A stretch of DNA of 64,000 nucleotides from Lunularia cruciata (lineage: Eukaryota; Streptophyta; Marchantiopsida; Lunulariales; Lunulariaceae). Under the pieces are notes generated by a model, which was not told where the DNA came from, ran no database searches, and was given only the letters and a program-made list of their open reading frames with translations. Each line of letters opens with the position of its first letter. The stretch's first letter is position 1. Location of the stretch: positions 53,720,593 to 53,784,592 of the forward strand of contig OX419759.1 in NCBI GenBank assembly GCA_948567375.1, given 5' to 3'. Below are positions 45,020 through 56,248 of the stretch, piece by piece. A program made the translations under genes and the position numbers.

Positions 45020-46340
45020 CTGAGTGATCTCCTCTAGTATTGGAGTATCTTCTTCATGGCATTCCACTCCAATAACTCACCAGGCCAAGTAACTATACCA
45101 TTGAAAGCTGAAATTAATGTTGGCATGGTCCCGAACTATAGTGAGCCAAGACTACCACTACTAAAGCGTACTAGTAGGCAACATACTTGTCTCTCACCAG
45201 ACTGCCAAGCTGGTCTATAGGAGGTTGTCTCCTCCCAATAATCAATAATGAAACCCATGGAATACAACACTTCTCCCCCAACTAGCACATTGTATGACTC
45301 AACTATTGTTGCAATAGCCTGAGCTCTCACTACTAAGCTATCAAGCGGATGACCAGGCTGAACTTGAACAACAAGCTCTCCATATGTGATGTAATGTGTT
45401 GAACCACCACATAGAGATGTTTGGATCTAAAATAGACACCTCTCCACATCGGTCTTCCGTTACTCCACACCGACTACTGCAACCTTCCCCAACATAAGAG
45501 GTTGTGCACCAGAGTCTAACAAGGCTCTCTGTGGTGTATAGACCTTCTTTAAAAGTCCCACCACATGGAAAATCTCCCTTTGGTTATCCAATAGGACAAC
45601 ACCAGGTGTGAACCGCTCTCTCTCAAAAGCCGGTCTACCTGGCAACTCCTCCAGTCTAGCCACTATTGCTTGCCATAAACCACTGGTCACTGAACGGATC
45701 TCATGCTCCTCAACCAAGTCACCTCCACTATCAACCACCTTTGATCTAGTAGTAGGAACCACATCATCCCTACTCTCACAAAGCGTGGTAGCCAATCGGA
45801 ACACTAGGGCTAGGTCAACTCCCAATGTAAACATGTCATTGGCTAAAAACAAAGGGCACCGCATAATCAACTGAGCCGCCCCCAACATCATGCTAGACTC
45901 AGTCTATGTAATAGCAGGTGGTTGACTAGCAGGTAGTCTATCATGCACTCCATCATCACCGACCACACATGCACTCCATCACCACCGACCATACATGCAC
46001 TGGAATGTTTAGGAGCCATGGATATCATTGATAGTGCCTCAGATAGCATGAAAGATTGGGGAAGTCTGACCTATCTCCTAACCTCTCCTCTCTGTAGGTC
46101 CAACTCCACTGATGCTCCTCTAGGCTCTAGAGCACATACTGTACTCCTAGTCATTGCTGCAGATGCATCCACCTGTGCTACTCAGCACATGAAGTCCAAA
46201 GCATCTCTATCACCAGCATATGAGGTGGAAGCCTCAACACCCAAATCTGATCTCCTTTGAGCAATAGTCATATTAGCCAATCTCTGCTCCAACTACTCAA
46301 TCCGAGTAGCCATAGTTGTATCAGAAGTAAGGGTAGTAAA
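45020..46340 (-). pseudogene. Element F gag C-terminus and protease
   Basis: The upstream part reads a RIEQLEQRLANMTIAQR helix and a LSEALSMISMAPKH block, followed by MMLGAAQLIMRCPLF, DLALVFRLATTLCESRDD and the protease active site LLDSGAQPLMLGK at about 45490-45530, the best-preserved DSG triad of the three copies. The protease continues to the MGFIIDYWEE block near 45250. The linker to the methyltransferase is present here and absent from A. Confidence 0.75.
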
Positions 46341-47030
46341 TGTAACACCCATTTGTGCATGTGTGTGGTATTTTGATATTTAGTTTGGTATTACAAGTAC
46401 TTGAGAGATATTATTTATATAGAGATAAAGAATGGTTCTACATTATCAATGATTAGCTAAAGTTAGTCATAGCTAAGACAAAGGGGACCTTACTTTAGAG
46501 GAATTGGAAAAGATGAGCAGCACTATTCTGGATTTTAGTGTGTTGACTTGGTACTATTCTTAGGTGTTTGGCTTTGAGGAAAGAGTTGAGAACTCTTGGG
46601 CCCGTAAGCCCTTTTGTCTTGGATTCTTCTATAGTCCAAGGATAGCCCATGTGAAGGAATCCTTAACTTAGTGGTTGAGTCAAGATAAGATCACATGCTA
46701 GTGGAATATACCCATGTGAATGGATATTTCTTTGTACTTTTTGACTTTACTTAACTTTTAGTCTAGTAACTTAAGTTACTACGGTAATTAGTAACTTTGG
46801 TGCGTAACTATTTCACAAGTATATAAAAAAGGGGTGAGGAGGTACTCATCATCCTTTCACTTGCAACTATCTCTCTTATTTGAGTTCTCTAGTGAGCAAT
46901 GTCTTGAGTCTTGGAGTGTTAGCCTTGGAGGAGTATGATAGAGTTGGGGTTCCTTGAGTTCTTAGTCCATGGTGCACTACCATAATAGCCATTAGAGGTT
47001 CATTTGGAGTGAGAGACAAGCTGGCTCACA
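46341..47030 (+). repeat. 5' LTR of element G
   Basis: TGTAACACCC to CTCACA. It contains a TATA box (TATATAAA, 46820-46827) followed by AAGGGGTGAGGAGGTACTCA, the likely transcription start region, as in the 3' copy. Confidence 0.92.
46820..46827 (+). promoter_or_regulatory. TATA box of the element G LTR
   Basis: TATATAAA about 480 bp into the LTR. The same motif is at 53882-53889 in the 3' LTR. Position and conservation between LTRs support a U3 promoter. Confidence 0.65.
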
Positions 47031-47034
47031 TTTT

Positions 47035-47051
47035 TGGTTCCGTTGTCGGGA
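47035..47051 (+). other. Primer-binding site of element G
   Basis: TGGTTCCGTTGTCGGGA begins four bases after the LTR. It resembles the TGGCGCCGTTGCCGGGGA type used by many plant Ty3/gypsy elements (tRNA-Asp primer), with differences that include C-to-T changes. Confidence 0.6.
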
Positions 47052-47889
47052 CCTCTCTAGAAGGCAAGATAATGTTCTGCGTACAATTCTATATTAGACA
47101 GAAGGAGGCTATGTGAGCTCACTTGGAGAGAACTTTAGGGGAGGAGAAGGTTGAACTTATGTCAGAGAATTTGGACCCATTTTTATACCTTGTAGTTCAT
47201 TATCATGTCTTTGAGGTGATTTTCTACATCTTGTACACTTGAGAGGATTTAGAAAGATTATCTCAGGTGGATTGCAGATTTTGGGGATTAAGGTGATTTT
47301 GGGTAAAATTTCAAGTTTGAGATCTGGACTTGAAATTTTTTTCACATGATAGCTTGGGTTATCCTTCAGTTAGCACCCTTAGAATTATTGTGAGAGTTGC
47401 TATGCACATTGGGCTAGAATTCTTTTAAGTTGATAGAGTAAATTGCTTCCGCAATTGCATGCTCTTTGGAAAATTATACAGATTCTACCATTTATTCAAT
47501 TTTTAGTGGATTGTAATGAAAATTTCCAAGACAATTCTTTGTATTATGTTCTAATGTTGACACAAAAATTAGACAGAGGTAATTCTTGAGCAGAGACTTA
47601 TGAGTTTTTAAAGTGAGGGGGGTGGTTTTCAGACCAAATATGAAATATATGTGTTGAATAGAAAGGTGCCTAGGCCAAATGGCTTTATGAAAAGACCTGA
47701 AATTTTGTAGGGAGTGACACTTTGGAGTTTTTATCAAGTGTACAAAATTTCAGAGGGCTGTGGTATACCAATTGTGAGATTTGACTGACATTGTGAGAAA
47801 GGGTCAATTCTGTAGAGTTTAGATTTCATCCATGAGGAGAGTGAGAGCAACAAAAAGCATGTTTGAGTGTTTAGACTCATCTTGGGAAC

Positions 47890-48357
47890 ATGGAGGGTCA
47901 CCAAGAGTGGAAATTGAGATTATGCAAGGTTCCTCAAGGGTTTGAGGTGATTATAGGGGTGGATTTGAGGAAAAGAGAGTTTAGAATAGAATTTGAAGAA
48001 ATTGTTGAGAGGATCCAAAAACCTACACCACTTGGAGGAAAAAGTGAGTCTAAATGCTTGTTATGTGGAGAGAAGGGACATTAAGAAAGTTCATATCCAT
48101 TGATGCCCATTGCAAGATATTGAGAGAAAGGAGAGGCTTACTTGATTTGGGTTTGCATGTTGGACCTTCTTCACCAAGATTAGGAGGGAGAAGATCTAAG
48201 ACCAAGGAGTTATGTGAGGTTTGTGGAGTGGAAGGACTTCCAAAAGGACATGAGTGTAGTAGAGTAAAAGCACTTTTGGAGACTTTGGTGAAGGATCTTG
48301 GAGCAAGTTGTACAGCTACAAAAATACTACCACCTTCATCAACTAATTCTCAAGATT
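47890..48357 (+). pseudogene. Extra N-terminal coding region of element G with zinc-knuckle-like motifs
   Basis: Two overlapping frames between the leader and gag. The first starts MEGHQEWKLRLCKVPQGFEV and ends CLLCGEKGH followed by a stop; the expected fourth ligand is Tyr (TAT). The second carries CEVCGVEGLPKGHEC. Joined by one frameshift they would form a protein with two Cys/His motifs upstream of the main gag. Not recognised as a named family. Confidence 0.45.
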
Positions 48358-48627
48358 AGTGATGGAGATAATTTTTCAACTTATAGATAAACTATCCATG
48401 AGAGTTTGATTAATATGCACTCTAGGATTTGATGTTGCTATAGAAATCTTGGAACAACCTGAACCTTTTGTGTTCTCTAGAGTAGATTATTCTCAAATGG
48501 TGTTAGTCATGGACATACTATATTAGCTATAGAGTGAGAGAAAGAAAAAAAAATTGAGAGAAAAGAAAGATAGTGAGGGATTAAGATAGAGAAACTTCTG
48601 GTTTTCTTTGGCAAGGATGGAGAACAT

Positions 48628-49506
48628 GTGGAGGCCTTTGTGAAAGACTTCAAAAGCTGCATAGGAAACAATGAGAGTAGGAAGAATGAGTGGGCTTCAT
48701 TATTACCAGATTTCTTTGAGGATGCAGCACTTATACGGCATGAGTCAAAATACCAAAAGAGAGAGAGGAGAGATGGGGAAGAAGAGTCTTGGGAGAATGT
48801 AACTTTAGCACTCATTGAGAACTTTATTCCAGATGAGAGTTATGAGAGATTGATGAGTGAGATTACCTTTCTCAAACAAGGAGATAGAAAGAAAGTGAGA
48901 GTCTATGTAGAAAGAGTGGAAAAGTTAGAGTCCAGATTTCACATAGTGTTGAGGAAGGGTAGGGATGATATGGAGACTACAATGATTGGCATAGGGGCCA
49001 TGCTCACCAAGAATTTTGTGGGAGGATTGAGACCATAAATTAGAAGCAAGGTGAGAAATGAGAAATCTTCTTCCAAGGTTGAAGCTATCAAGATTGCAAT
49101 TTGTATGGAGGAGAGTTTGGAAGGGGATGAGAGTGATTTGGTGGTGAATGAGGTTGTGCATCTTCCTCAAGGTTACAAGTATGGTGGAACTTCTGATACT
49201 TTAGTGAAAAGGGTTGCACCACAAGTAGTAGTTGCTCCAGTTCTTGCACCTCCACCAAAGGATCCACTTCAAACCATCACAAAACAACTTACAGATCTCA
49301 AGATCAATGTGGCGCAACTATGGGAGAAGAGAAAGGTGGATCAGAATATGGGAAGAAGGCCTATGAGTTATAGAAAATATACATATAGAGGAGGTCAACC
49401 AACTAACAATTTCAATGAGAGAAATTGTTTTGGTTGTGGAGGAAGAGGCCATATCCAAAGGAATTGCCCAAATTCTACTTACCATGGAGGAAGGAGTTAT
49501 GAGTGA
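48628..49506 (+). pseudogene. Element G gag with CCHC zinc knuckle
   Basis: Retrotransposon gag domain (WASLLPDFFEDAALI, ESWENVTLALIENFIP, LKQGDRKKVRVYVERVEKL, FVGGLRP), interrupted by one stop at 49036-49038. It ends with the CCHC knuckle CFGCGGRGHIQRNC near 49430. All conserved Cys/His residues are present. Confidence 0.85.
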
Positions 49507-49729
49507 GCCAATAGAGGGAGAGAGAGAGGAAGTGAAACCTAAATGGCTCCTAATCCAAATAAAGGTAAGGGGATAGCATCCATAGATGTGGTTGAGAGCA
49601 AGTATGAGAAGGAGAGTGCTCAAACTCCAAGGGTCTTAATTTGGAGCTTTTGGCACAAGAGAAGAAGAGAGCTCATTTGCAGAGGATGTTCACTCTTCTC
49701 AAGGATTTACTCCAAGCAAGGATACTCCT

Positions 49730-50392
49730 ATGTCTACTAGGAGCACTTGTACCTCAACACCATCAACAACAAAGACTCCAAGGAAGAATTTGGGGATGGA
49801 GGACTTCTTGATTTCAAAGCAACAATTGAACTACAATGTGTTAGAGGATGTTGGTAATCACAAAGCTAACATCACAATGGGCCAATTGATTGCTTTGAAT
49901 CCTACTTTGAGAAAGGAGCTTAGAGGTGGTTTGAGTTCTACAAGGATCAAGAGGAAGAAGAAGGCAAAAGCTCTTGTATCAATGGGGGTGGTGGATGCCA
50001 AGCCAACACCATGGGAGACTTGTGAATATGCCTCCAAGATTGATGTGAGAGTGAACGGTCACAACATCAAGGATGCATTGGTTGATCAAGGATCAGTAGT
50101 GAATGCCATGTCAAAAAGGTTGATGAAGAAGTTTGGTAGGATACCCTCAAGACCTTCAACATTTGTAGTGAGTATGGCAAACAAACAACAAGTTCAACCA
50201 GTAAGGGTGATGGACAAGGTGGTAGTTTCAGTTATGGGAGTTCAAAATCTCATGACTTTCCAAGTCTTGAAGGATTCAAGCTATGACTTACTTCTTGGGA
50301 GGCCATGGTTGAGAACAACGCACACAATTGATCAATGGTACAAAGGGTATTGTGGATTGGGCCATCAAACCATAGAGTCACAGTTCCCATGA
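49730..50392 (+). pseudogene. Element G aspartic protease region
   Basis: Retropepsin fold recognised from ALVDQGSVVNAMSKRLMKK (about 50075) and DLLLGRPWL (about 50287). The active-site triad reads DQG instead of the usual DTG or DSG, which may be native to this lineage or a mutation. The frame is open for 220 codons and then shifts relative to the RT frame. Confidence 0.75.
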
Positions 50393-52070
50393 CTAACACC
50401 ACCAACACTTCACATTCAGATACACCATCTTCCAGTTATTGGGAATCAGAATTTGAAGAAGGAGCTTCAGGTGTGGACACAAGCATGGAGGAGGAGACTT
50501 CCATGAAGGAGGATGAATCTAAATTGGATTCAGATGTGTATCCCTTGTATGCTATAGATTTTGCACCTAAGCCAAAGGTTTTGAAGGACCCAAATAAATC
50601 ACCATTGATACTTGAGGAGGTAGAGAGAAGGTTAGCTACCCTCAAGTATGGCCCAAATATTACCAAGGAAGAGAAGGTGAGATTTGAGGAGATTTTCTGT
50701 AAGTTCATCTATGTGTTTGCTTTCAGTTATAAGGATTTGAAGGAAGTCACCTTGGAGGAGCACAAGATAGAGGTGGAATCACATGCAAGACCAATCCGCC
50801 AAAAGCAACGTTGCATTAGCCCACCAATATCTTTGGTTGTGATTGATAAGGTCAAGGAGGCTAGATTTATCTTTGAGGTGGAGAATTCAGAATGTGTGTC
50901 TCTAATTTTGATTGTGAAGAAAAAGAATGGCAAGCTTTGAGTCTGTGTGGATTACAAGAAGCTCAATGTTGTTACCAAGAAGGACTACTACTCATTTGAT
51001 GAGATCTTGGAGGAGGTTGCAAGTCATGAGAGGAATAGTTTTGGAGATGGTTATAGTGGATATAACCAAATCAAGATTGCACCAAAGCATCAACAACTCA
51101 CCACATTCACCACACCTTGGATAATTTATGCTTTCAAGGTCATGCCTTTTGGGCTTTGCAATGTTCTTGCCACATTCCAATGGTTCATGAACAAGGTATT
51201 TGAACCTTTCATTGGGAAATTTATGAGAGACTTCATTGATGACTTTTGTGTCTATGGGAGCAAGGAGGAGCACTTTGAGCACCTAATCAAGGTCTTGCAA
51301 TACTTGGATGAGGCAAATGCATCACTCAACCTAGAGAAGTGCATTTTTGGATGTGAAGAAGGTCTACTTTTGGGGCACATCATCTCCAAGGATGGAATAG
51401 CAGTTGATCCTAAGAAGGTGAGTAGAATCTCAAACCTTCCATTCCCTTTAAGCTTGACAAAGTTACGCCAATTCTTAGGGATGGTTGGGTACTATAGGAG
51501 GTTTATCTTCTCATTTTCCAACAAGGCTTATGCATTGAACATCTATATGAAGAAGGGTGTAGATTACATGGTGATTTTGGAAGACAAGGAGGCTCTCAAA
51601 GCTTTTCAAGAGCTCAAGCAATCCCTTTTTGTAGCTCCAATTCTTGCTAAACCTGATTGGAGTAAGCCTTTCATCCTCTACATTGATGCTTCTAATGTAG
51701 CTATAGGATGCACTCTTAGTCAATTAGACCAAGATGGGCATGATCATCCAATAGCTTATGCTAGTAGGTAGATGGTTTCAGCAGAGAAGAACTATTCTAT
51801 CATAGAGAGAGAAGGGATGGCAATGATCTTTGGTCTCAAGAAGTTTAGACACTACTTGATTGGAGGGAAAGCCACCATTATCACGGATCTCAAGGCTTTG
51901 AAGTGAAGACTAGCAAGGTGGATGATACTCTTGTCTGAGTATGACTACACCATTGAGGATAGGCTAGGAAAAAACATGAAAATGTTGATTTTTTATCTAG
52001 AGCCTATGATCATGATGGAGATGAGCCAATGGATGATTCCTTCCCGGATGAGGAGCTCATGACAATCTAA
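50335..52070 (+). pseudogene. Element G reverse transcriptase and RNase H
   Basis: A spacer (LILEEVERRLATLKYGPN, PIRQKQR) leads into VKKKNGKL, a stop at 50938-50940, and then VDYKKLNVVTKKDYY. RT shows FKVMPFGLCNV, the active site FIDDF (about 51235; usual YVDD) and LLGHIISKDGI, then LRQFLGMVGYYRRFI. RNase H shows LYIDASNVAIGCTLSQ and EREGMAMIFGLKKF with stops at about 51770 and 51904. The frame is otherwise kept from 50335 to about 51960. Confidence 0.85.
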
Positions 52071-52088
52071 GTCACTCAAGAGGTTCCA

Positions 52089-53353
52089 ATGGAGTACAAG
52101 GAGATTGTGGATTTTGTGACAAGAGGTAACTATCCAAAAGGGATGCATGCTAGGGAGAGGAAGGCCATTGCAAAAAGATCTAGACCTTACACAATGGTGG
52201 AGGATATTCTTTTTCACCAAGGAGCAGATGGTCTACTTCAAAGAGCACTAGGTAAGGAACAATCTATCCTACTCATAAAGGAGTTTCATGAAGGTTTAGT
52301 ACGTGGAGGACACTTTGCAGGAAAGGTGACTGCTTTCAAGATTCTAGATGCAAGTTACCATTGGAGAGGGAGTTTCAAGGATTGTCTTGATTATTGCAAA
52401 ACTTGTCATGTTTGTCAAAGCTTTTGCTAGAAAGTCTACATCCACTCCACCACTTAGATCAATTCTATTGCTAGGACCTTTTGAGAAGTGGGTAGTTTGT
52501 AGGTCCTCTTAATAGAACCCCAAGGAACAATTGGTACATTGTGGTAGTTACTGATTACCTTACCAAGTGGGTTGAGGCTAGACCATTGAAGAACAAGAAT
52601 AAAGATGAAGTTGGTAGTTTTCTTTATGAATGCATTATCACTAGGTTTGGATGCCCTTTGGAGTTGGTTTCTGATAGAGGAGGAGAGTTTACATGAAGCA
52701 CTACTACAGCCATGCTACAACATTTCTCAATCACACATAGAGTAACTACATCCTAGCCAAATTCCAATGGCTTGGCAAAGAGAACCAATCAGACCTTGTG
52801 CATGATGTTGGCCAAAGATGCAGAAATGGAGGAGGCTAAACATCATTCGGACAAGAAGATTCATGCAATTTTGCGAGAGTATAGGACAATCATGAAGCCT
52901 TCCAAAGGATATTCTCCATTTCAATTGGTATATAGTATTGAGTCTACCCTACCTATTCACTTTGATCTTCCTACCTTCCACATCATTCATAGGAGATTGA
53001 AGAAAGCACAAGGAGGTGATGCATAGAAGTCAAGGAAGGAACAACTCATGGAGTTGGAAGAGGCAAGAGCAATTGATATGGTTCGAGTAGAGCAAGCCCA
53101 AAGGAAACAAAAGGAGAGCTATGACAAGAGGCAAGGCAAGAAGAAGGTGGAGCCTTTCAAGGAAGGTGATTGGGTAATGTTGTTTGATTCCATTCGATTC
53201 AAGAGAGTGCAAAAGAAGTTTTTGCCTAAGTACTTTGGACCTTTCATAGTGGAGAAGGTGTGGGGCAATTACACCTATGATCTCAAGGAGTTGGGAGGAA
53301 GACACTTTGATAGGATTAACCATGATAAGTTGAAGATGTACCATAGAAGGTAG
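52089..53353 (+). pseudogene. Element G integrase
   Basis: The HHCC zinc-binding domain is clear (EGLVRGGHFAGKVTAFKI, DYCKTCHVCQSF). The core is frameshifted: a TDYLTKWVEARPLKN-type segment is visible in another frame near 52550. The C-terminal domain is well kept (KEGDWVMLFDS, KYFGPFIVEKVWGNYTYDL, DRINHDKLKMYH) and ends at the stop near 53351. No chromodomain and no PHD finger follow. Confidence 0.8.
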
Positions 53354-53401
53354 AGAGACCTTCACTTTGAGGACAAAGTGAAAACTTAGTCCGGGGGTAA
53401 A

Positions 53402-54093
53402 TGTAACACCCATTTGTGCATGTGTGTGGTATTGTGATATTTAGCTTGGTATTACAAGTACTTAAGAGATATTATTTATATAAAGATAAAGGATGGTTCT
53501 ATATTAGTCATGGTTAGCTAAAGTTAGTCCTAGCTAAGATAGAGGGGACCTTACTTTAGAGGAAGTAGAAAAGATGAGCACTACTATTTTGGATTTTAGT
53601 GTGTTGACTTGGTATTATTCCTAGGTGTTTGGCTTTGAGGAAAGAGTTGAGAACTCTTGGGCCCGCAAACCTTTTTGTTTTGGATTCTTCTTTAGTCCAA
53701 GGATAGCCCATGTGAAGGAATCCTTGACTTAGTGGTTGGGTCAAGATAAGATCACATGCTTAGGGGAATATGCCCATGTGAATGGATATTCCTTTTTGCT
53801 TTTTGACTTTACTTGACTTTTAGTCTAGTAACTTGAGTTATTACGGTAATTAGTAACTTTGGTACGTAATTATTTCACCACTATATAAACAAGGGGTGAG
53901 GAGGTACTCATCATCCTTTCATTTGCAACTATCTCTCTCTCATTGAGTTCTCTAGTGAGCAATGTCTTGAGTCTTGGAGTGTTAGCCTTGGAGGAGTATG
54001 ATGGAGTTTGGGTTCCTTGCCTTCTTAGTCCATGGTGCGCTACTATAATAGCCATCAGAGGTTCATCTTGAGTGAGAGACAAACCGGCTCACA
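53402..54093 (+). repeat. 3' LTR of element G
   Basis: Preceded by the purine tract CCGGGGGTAAA (53391-53401). Starts TGTAACACCC and ends GGCTCACA at 54093, where element H begins abruptly. Confidence 0.92.
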
Positions 54094-55330
54094 GGTCAGA
54101 CTTCCCCAATTGTTCACACTATCTGAGGCATTGCAGACAACATCCATGGCTCCTATACATCCCAGTGCAGATGTGGTAGGTGGTGATGGGGTGCATGATG
54201 GACTACCTACTAGTCAGCTTCCTACTACTACACAAACTAAGTTGAGCACGATGTTAGGGGCAGCTCAGCTGATTATGTGGTGCCCTTTGTTTTCAACCAA
54301 TGACATATTTACATTGGGAGTTGACCCAGCCCCAATGTTTTGGTTGGCTACCATGCTTTGTGAGAGTAGGGATGATGTGGTTCCTACTACTAGAGTAAAG
54401 GTGATTGATAGTGGAGCTGACTTGTTTGAGGAGCATGTGATCCATTCAACAACCAATGGTTTATGGCAGGCAGTAGAGGCTAGACTAGAGGAGTTGCCAG
54501 CTTGACCAACCTTTGAGAGAGTGCGGTTCACACCTGGTGTTGTCCTATTGGATAACTTGAGGGGGATTTTCCATTTGGTGGGACTTTTAGGGAAAGTCTA
54601 TACACCATAAAGAGTCTTGTTAGACCCTGGTGTGCAGCCTTTTATGTTGGGGAAGGCTATAGTAGTCGGTCTGGAGTTACGGAAGACCAATGTGGAGAGG
54701 TTTCCATTTCAGATCTAGACATCTCTACGTGGTGGTTTGACATAGTATATTTCACGTGAGGAGCTTGTTGTCTAGGTTCAACTTGGTCATCCGACTGATA
54801 GCTTGGTGGTGAGAGCTTAGGCTATTGCGACAATAGTTGAGTCATACGATGTGCTTGCTAGTTAGGAGAAAGCAGTGTTGTATCCCATGGGTTTTAGACA
54901 GCCTCCTATAGACCAAGTTGGCAGTCAAGTGAGGGACAAGTATGTTGCCTACTAGTATGCTTCAATAGTGGAAGTCTTGGCTCACTATAGTCTGGGACCA
55001 TGGCAACATTAGGTTTAGCTTTCAATGGTGCACTTACTTGGCCTGGTGATTTCTTTATTTATTGGAGGGGAACGTCCATGCAGAGGATACTCCAATAACA
55101 AAGGAGATCACTCAGATTTAGAGTACAAGTGGGATTGTTCTATCCACCTTGGATGTTCCATTGTGGAGTTCAAAGGAAGCATTGCAGCAACATGCAGATT
55201 GGTTGGTGCAGCAGGCTTGGAGTGGAGCCTTTGTACCACCAAGAGATGAGTGTGAGGATGAGTCTCTAGAGTTGATTATCTTGACACCTTTGGATACCAC
55301 ACTCATTGCTTGGTAGTATCCAATAGAGGG
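54094..55330 (+). pseudogene. Element H gag C-terminus, protease and linker
   Basis: Starts within gag (LPQLFTLSEALQTTSMAP), then MLGAAQLIMWCPLF and a long open stretch to about 54505. The protease active site reads LLDPGVQPFMLGKA (DSG changed to DPG), with stops nearby. The linker before the methyltransferase is present but frameshifted (a DCSIHLGCSIVEF-type frame near 55130). Confidence 0.7.
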
Positions 55331-55337
55331 AGTATGT

Positions 55338-56248
55338 CTATTGGAGTTGTTTGGTGGGATTAGCACCGAACTAGTTGCGGTCCTATAGGCGGGTATACGA
55401 GTATAGAAGTACTTGTATGTGGAGAGAAATGAGACTGTTAGGCAAGTCTCTCTACATTATGTGGCACACTTAGCCTATCAGTATCCGGAGTTATTACCAA
55501 TGTCAATAGTCAAAGGCTACCAAAAGGCCCTACTAGCAAACATTTCTTTACTAGGGGCGCATGATCTGGAGAGACATGGGCCTATTCACTTGGTGATTTC
55601 TAGATTGCCATGTCAAGGACATACACATGTTGGCTGAGGTTTGGGTCTTCAAGATCCTCATTCTAGTGTGTTTTGGGAGATTTTACGTATACTACGACAT
55701 CTCTAAGTTCATCAATCCGTTTCTCCATCTTACCTTTTGGAGAATGTTCCTTTGATGGGTGATACTCGCACCAAAGTGGTGGTGAATACACATTAGGTTC
55801 ATTCTTGGATGGGACCTGTTGTATTGTTAGATGCAACCAGAGTGGAATCATAGGCTCATCGTCTTTGTCTTTGGTGGACAAACCTCTTACCCAGAGAGGT
55901 TCCATAGTGTGCATATGATGGAATTCAACGACTAGACCACATCCTTGTTGATGACATCTTGGATGTGGGGTGTCAGTCTTAGATGGTGGTAGTGGCTGAT
56001 GGGTCACCTATGGTAATGGTGAACCTAGTTGGACAGCCTAGAGCCGCTTTTCCACACTTATGAGTTTCCCCAAGCTCTCATGCTTTTTGAGAGGGAGGAC
56101 TTGGACTTGTTTGGGACTCATAGTTACAGTAGTTAGTGGAGCCCAACGCCAATGAGAGAGAGTGGGCGATGGGTTTTTGCACTGGTATTACCACTTTTCT
56201 AGTAGTATAAGAGGCATCAGGTGTTAGGTCAGGCTATGGACCTGGATT
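55338..56248 (+). pseudogene. Element H C5-cytosine DNA methyltransferase domain, catalytic Cys kept
   Basis: Motif I LLELFGGIST at about 55338, II YLYVERNET near 55415, IV LPCQGHTHVG at 55605-55634 with Pro, Cys and Gln of the PCQ core all intact (Cys codon 55611-55613), VI LLENVPLMGD near 55735. After that the frame shifts and carries stops, but VLLDATRVES-like and LWWTNLLP segments follow, then QAMDLD near 56240. Order and spacing match A. Several shifts make it non-functional. The best witness here for the ancestral catalytic loop. Confidence 0.82.

Larger units (their letters stand above)
40139..46340 (-). mobile_element. Retrotransposon F: minus-strand Ty3/gypsy with DNA methyltransferase and PHD finger
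   Basis: On the minus strand from 46340 to 40139: end of gag, protease with intact DSGAQ, methyltransferase, linker, RT, RNase H, integrase, PHD finger, purine tract (AGGAGGGCAAT, about 40244-40254), then a 105-bp terminal unit (40243-40139). It is collinear with A and H. Its upstream side is cut by element G at 46340/46341. It stands in inverted orientation to H, which starts on the other side of G. Many frameshifts and stops. Confidence 0.85.
46341..54093 (+). mobile_element. Element G: full-length Ty3/gypsy retrotransposon with both LTRs
   Basis: LTRs at 46341-47030 (690 bp) and 53402-54093 (692 bp), both starting TGTAACACCC and ending GGCTCACA. They differ at a few dozen positions by eye. 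Primer-binding site at 47035, two upstream zinc-knuckle-like ORF remnants, gag, protease, RT, RNase H, integrase and a purine tract CCGGGGGTAAA before the 3' LTR. No chromodomain follows the GPF integrase module, and the primer-site pattern recalls Athila/Tat-type elements (inference). The flanks are GTAAA (left) and GGTCA (right), so there is no target duplication. Confidence 0.92.
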
